Positions 6,481 through 8,849 of a DNA stretch of 8,849 nucleotides are shown one piece after another. The translations under genes were made by a program, and so were the position numbers. This DNA is from Acidimicrobiales bacterium (lineage in GTDB: Bacteria; Actinomycetota; Acidimicrobiia; Acidimicrobiales; Iamiaceae), in contig JAGQSI010000065.1 of assembly GCA_020439605.1 (NCBI GenBank), forward strand, positions 1 to 8,849, given 5' to 3'. The notes beneath the pieces were generated by a model. That model was given only the letters and a program-made list of their open reading frames with translations. It had not been told where the DNA came from and did no database searches. How positions within the stretch are numbered: the stretch's first letter is position 1; each line of letters starts with the position of its first letter.

Positions 6481-8145
6481 GGCTTCTCGGGCGTGATAGC
6501 TGCTGCGGGTCAACGGACCAGACTCAACATGGCTGATACCCATTGCTTCGCCGGCCTGTTTCCATTCGAGGAACTCAGATGGCGGCACCCAACGAGCCAC
6601 CGCAAGATGGTGGGTGGTTGGCCGCAGATACTGGCCGATCGTGACGATGTCCACTCCCACAGCGCGCAGATCGGCGAGAGTCCCGACAACCTCGTCGTGG
6701 GTCTCGCCCATCCCCACGATGATGCTGCTCTTGGTGGTCAGCCCCGCTGCTTTGGCTCTCGCCAGCACCGAGAGGCTCCGTGCATACCCTGCCGATGGCC
6801 TGACCGCTCTTTGCAGCCTGGCCACGGACTCGATGTTGTGGTTCAACACGTCTGGCCGAGCGTCGAAGATGACCTGAAGGCTTGCGTCGTCACCCTTGCA
6901 GTCCGAGATCAGACACTCCACGGAAACCGCAGGCGTGCATTCACGAATTGCCCGGATGGTGGCTGCGAACTGCGAAGCCCCACCATCAGCGAGGTCATCG
7001 CGAGCAACGGTGGTCAGCACCGCATATGAGAGACCCATTCGCTCCACCGCTTCGGCCACTCGCGCCGGTTCGCTGAGGTCCAGAGCTTCCGGTTTGCGGG
7101 TGTCGACCAGACAGAACCCACAAGCACGAGTGCAGCGCTCCCCCAGGATCATGAACGTGGCGGTGCCATCCCCCCAGCACTCCGAAATGTTGGGGCAGCC
7201 CGCCTCCTCGCACACCGTGGTGAGTTCGAGCTCGCGCATGGTTCGTTTGATCTCAAGGAATTCGGTACCGAAGCTGGCCTTGGCCCGCATCCATTCCGGT
7301 TTACGTTCCCCGATCGCCAAACCTTGAGACACGCCGGCCTCGGCGAGTCGACCCATCAGACGCACGGAAGTTCCATCGCTCGGCACCGGGGAGTCTGCAC
7401 GAACCCTGCCAGCAAGCTCGCCGGGTCCTTCACCACGCGAGAACGGTGCAAGGTCACTGTCCACGTGACGCCACACAACGTCTTGGCGCTCCACGCCGCC
7501 CCCACCCCAGAGTTGTGTGGCCCGGCTAACAACCGCATCCACAACTTCGGCCATGGTTGCATCTACGCCTTCTGCACGAAGGCTCGTCACTGCTTTATCG
7601 GCAATGCCGCACGGAACGATGTGGTTGAACATGTCCATATTCGGGTCCACGTTCAGACCAAACCCGTGAAGCGTCTTGCCCTTGGCCACCTTGACCCCTA
7701 TGGCGCAGATCTTGCGTGGCGACATGGTGAGGTGGTCAACCCACACGCCGGGATAGCCATGAAGCCTTCCCGAAGAAAGCCCGAGGTCGGCCAGGACGTC
7801 GATGATCAACTGTTCGACAGACGCCACATACTGCGCAGTATCGGGTTTGTCACCCCCACCCTTTCCGGGCAGGTGCACGATCGGGTATCCAACCAGATGG
7901 CCGGGGCCGTGATAGGTGACGTCTCCGCCCCGATCGCTGTGCACCAGTTCTGCACCCACGGAGGCTGGGTCCACCAACACGTGACGATCGTCGGCACGCA
8001 CCCCCAACGTGTAGGTGTGGGGATGTTCCAACAAGAGCAGATGGTTATCTGCTGAATGCGAATGCAATCCGTGTTGGAGCGCCAGCGCTTCCTGATAGCG
8101 AACGCGCCCCAACCATCTAACGCGAAGGGTGGGCAGTTCTGACAT
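6463..8145 (-). CDS. lipB-lipA: Fused lipoyl(octanoyl) transferase (LipB) and lipoyl synthase (LipA)
   Basis: One uninterrupted 560-residue frame holds two complete enzymes of lipoate assembly. Residues about 1-215 are LipB, which moves octanoate from acyl carrier protein to a lysine of the target protein. It has the GGDVTYHGPG motif (73-82), Lys145 (RKICAIGVK) and nucleophile Cys179 (PCGI). Residues about 264-560 are LipA, a radical SAM enzyme that inserts two sulfurs. It has the auxiliary cluster motif CX4CX5C (Cys312, 317, 323), the radical SAM motif CX3CX2C (Cys338, 342, 345) and the C-terminal RSSY (547-550). A polar, Gly/Asp/Ser-rich linker (about 216-263) joins them. LipB and LipA are normally separate proteins of about 220-250 and 290-340 residues. 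Internal starts for a free LipA are possible (GTG at 7365, ATG at 7356), but neither has a strong Shine-Dalgarno sequence. The start at 8145 lies 5 bases after the E2 stop, also without a clear ribosome site, so translational coupling is likely. The likely substrate of both activities is the lipoyl domain of the adjacent E2 protein. Confidence 0.93.
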   Translation of the reverse strand: MSELPTLRVRWLGRVRYQEALALQHGLHSHSADNHLLLLEHPHTYTLGVRADDRHVLVDPASVGAELVHSDRGGDVTYHGPGHLVGYPIVHLPGKGGGDKPDTAQYVASVEQLIIDVLADLGLSSGRLHGYPGVWVDHLTMSPRKICAIGVKVAKGKTLHGFGLNVDPNMDMFNHIVPCGIADKAVTSLRAEGVDATMAEVVDAVVSRATQLWGGGGVERQDVVWRHVDSDLAPFSRGEGPGELAGRVRADSPVPSDGTSVRLMGRLAEAGVSQGLAIGERKPEWMRAKASFGTEFLEIKRTMRELELTTVCEEAGCPNISECWGDGTATFMILGERCTRACGFCLVDTRKPEALDLSEPARVAEAVERMGLSYAVLTTVARDDLADGGASQFAATIRAIRECTPAVSVECLISDCKGDDASLQVIFDARPDVLNHNIESVARLQRAVRPSAGYARSLSVLARAKAAGLTTKSSIIVGMGETHDEVVGTLADLRAVGVDIVTIGQYLRPTTHHLAVARWVPPSEFLEWKQAGEAMGISHVESGPLTRSSYHAREAAESVH

Positions 8146-8150
8146 GGGGC

Positions 8151-8849
8151 CTAGAGCTCGGACTCCCAGTCACGGGTCTCGATGATTTCTTTGACACGAG
8201 CCAAGAAGCCAGCGGCGTAGGCACCATCAAATGCACGGTGGTCCCAACCCAAGGTGAGGTTGCCCACAGAATGAATGGCGATGCCTTCAGAACCGTTGGC
8301 GTCTGTGATCACAACCGGGCGACGCTTGATGGCATCAGTGGAAAGAATCATTACCTGTGGCTGATTGATGATCGGCAACAAGAAGGTGCTGCCGGTTCCG
8401 CCCACATTGGTGATGGTGACGGTTCCGCCGGTGATGTCATCGGCAGTCAGCTCACGTTGATGGGCACGGTTTGCCAGATTGGAAATATCCCGGGCCAGGG
8501 CACGAAGACGACGATCCTGGGCCTCTCTCACCACTGGGACGATCAGCCCTTCGTAGTCAAGATCCACAGCGATACCGAGGCCGATGCTTCCATGAACTAC
8601 CAGGTCGTGGTCCTCACCCATGGACGCGTTGACGTTCGGGAACTCCGCGAGTGCATCTATCAAAGCACGAGCAACAAATGGCAGGTAGGTGAGCGAGACA
8701 CCTTCGTCGGCCTCGAAGGAGGCCTTGTTGGCATTGCGAACCCGAGCTACTCCCTCGTAGTCCACCTCGGTACTTACATAAACGTGAGCAGAGGTCTCGA
8801 GAGAGCGAACCATGTGCTCCGCGGTGATCTGGCGGATCTTGTTGAGGGG
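8151..8849 (-). CDS. sucB: Dihydrolipoamide acyltransferase (E2), catalytic domain, N-terminus outside the window
   Basis: The last 232 residues of an E2 subunit of a 2-oxoacid dehydrogenase complex. The frame runs off the right edge: the codons before the ATG at 8813 read PLNKIRQITAEH and join directly to MVRSLETS, the usual start of the E2 catalytic core, so 8813 is not a true start. The catalytic motif DHRAFDG is present (His codon at 8238-8240), as are the TNVGGTG segment and PIINQPQ. The domain transfers an acyl group from lipoamide to CoA and assembles the core of the complex. The lipoyl domains and the E1/E3-binding domain should lie upstream of the window. Placement just before lipB-lipA recalls the mycobacterial dlaT region. 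Whether it serves pyruvate, 2-oxoglutarate or branched-chain 2-oxoacids cannot be told from this part; the symbol follows common actinobacterial naming. Confidence 0.92.
   Translation of the reverse strand, partial: PLNKIRQITAEHMVRSLETSAHVYVSTEVDYEGVARVRNANKASFEADEGVSLTYLPFVARALIDALAEFPNVNASMGEDHDLVVHGSIGLGIAVDLDYEGLIVPVVREAQDRRLRALARDISNLANRAHQRELTADDITGGTVTITNVGGTGSTFLLPIINQPQVMILSTDAIKRRPVVITDANGSEGIAIHSVGNLTLGWDHRAFDGAYAAGFLARVKEIIETRDWESEL

Noticed and set aside
7324..8055. 243-codon plus-strand open frame opposite lipB
   Set aside because: It is antisense to well-conserved LipB coding sequence, with no domain or ribosome site that I can see.
6463..8145. Two separate overlapping genes lipB and lipA
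   Set aside because: There is no stop codon between the domains and no strong internal ribosome site, so one fused product is the direct reading. Internal initiation at 7365 or 7356 cannot be excluded.

Overview
The window reads as a chromosomal segment of an actinobacterium. Three things point there: an intact DUF222-HNH (13E12-type) endonuclease gene, a perfect actinobacterial/mycobacterial-type LexA box (CGAAC-N4-GTTCG) in its promoter, and a dihydrolipoamide acyltransferase - lipB - lipA gene order like the one known from mycobacteria. The moderate GC content and the fused LipB-LipA protein would suit a lineage outside the classic high-GC genera, perhaps Acidimicrobiia, but that placement is a guess. 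I see no rRNA, tRNA, CRISPR array, transposase or integrase, and no gene-free stretch longer than about 120 bases.

Left part (1-1964). The extreme left end holds the first 19 codons of a minus-strand gene whose N-terminus looks like a signal peptide or membrane anchor. Divergent from it is a complete half-size ABC exporter (membrane domain plus ATPase in one chain, all nucleotide-binding motifs intact).

Middle (1965-3867). A 588-residue DUF222-HNH nuclease lies on the plus strand. Its promoter region is unusually legible: a -35 TTGCGA, a 17-base spacer holding a perfect LexA (SOS) box, a -10 TAAAGT, and the ATG six bases after the -10, with no Shine-Dalgarno sequence. This predicts a leaderless, DNA-damage-inducible transcript. 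The protein carries a long Pro/Ser/Thr/Ala-rich linker with an in-frame 12-base tandem repeat. The gene meets the next one tail to tail, and a palindrome embeds both stop codons.

Right part (3868-8849), all minus strand. Read in the direction of transcription it comprises the C-terminal catalytic domain of a 2-oxoacid dehydrogenase E2 subunit, then a single 560-residue reading frame containing complete lipoyl(octanoyl) transferase (LipB) and lipoyl synthase (LipA) domains, then an NAD(P)-dependent aldehyde dehydrogenase, then a zinc-dependent alcohol dehydrogenase. E2 and lipB-lipA are 5 bases apart and the two dehydrogenases 4 bases apart. A 71-base gap with a 17-base tandem repeat separates the two pairs. 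The first pair places a lipoate-requiring enzyme beside the machinery that lipoylates it. The second pair looks like an alcohol-to-aldehyde-to-acid oxidation module of unknown substrate.

The points most worth following up are the LipB-LipA fusion and the SOS-box/leaderless promoter of the DUF222-HNH gene. I do not see convincing evidence of a wholly new multi-gene system.
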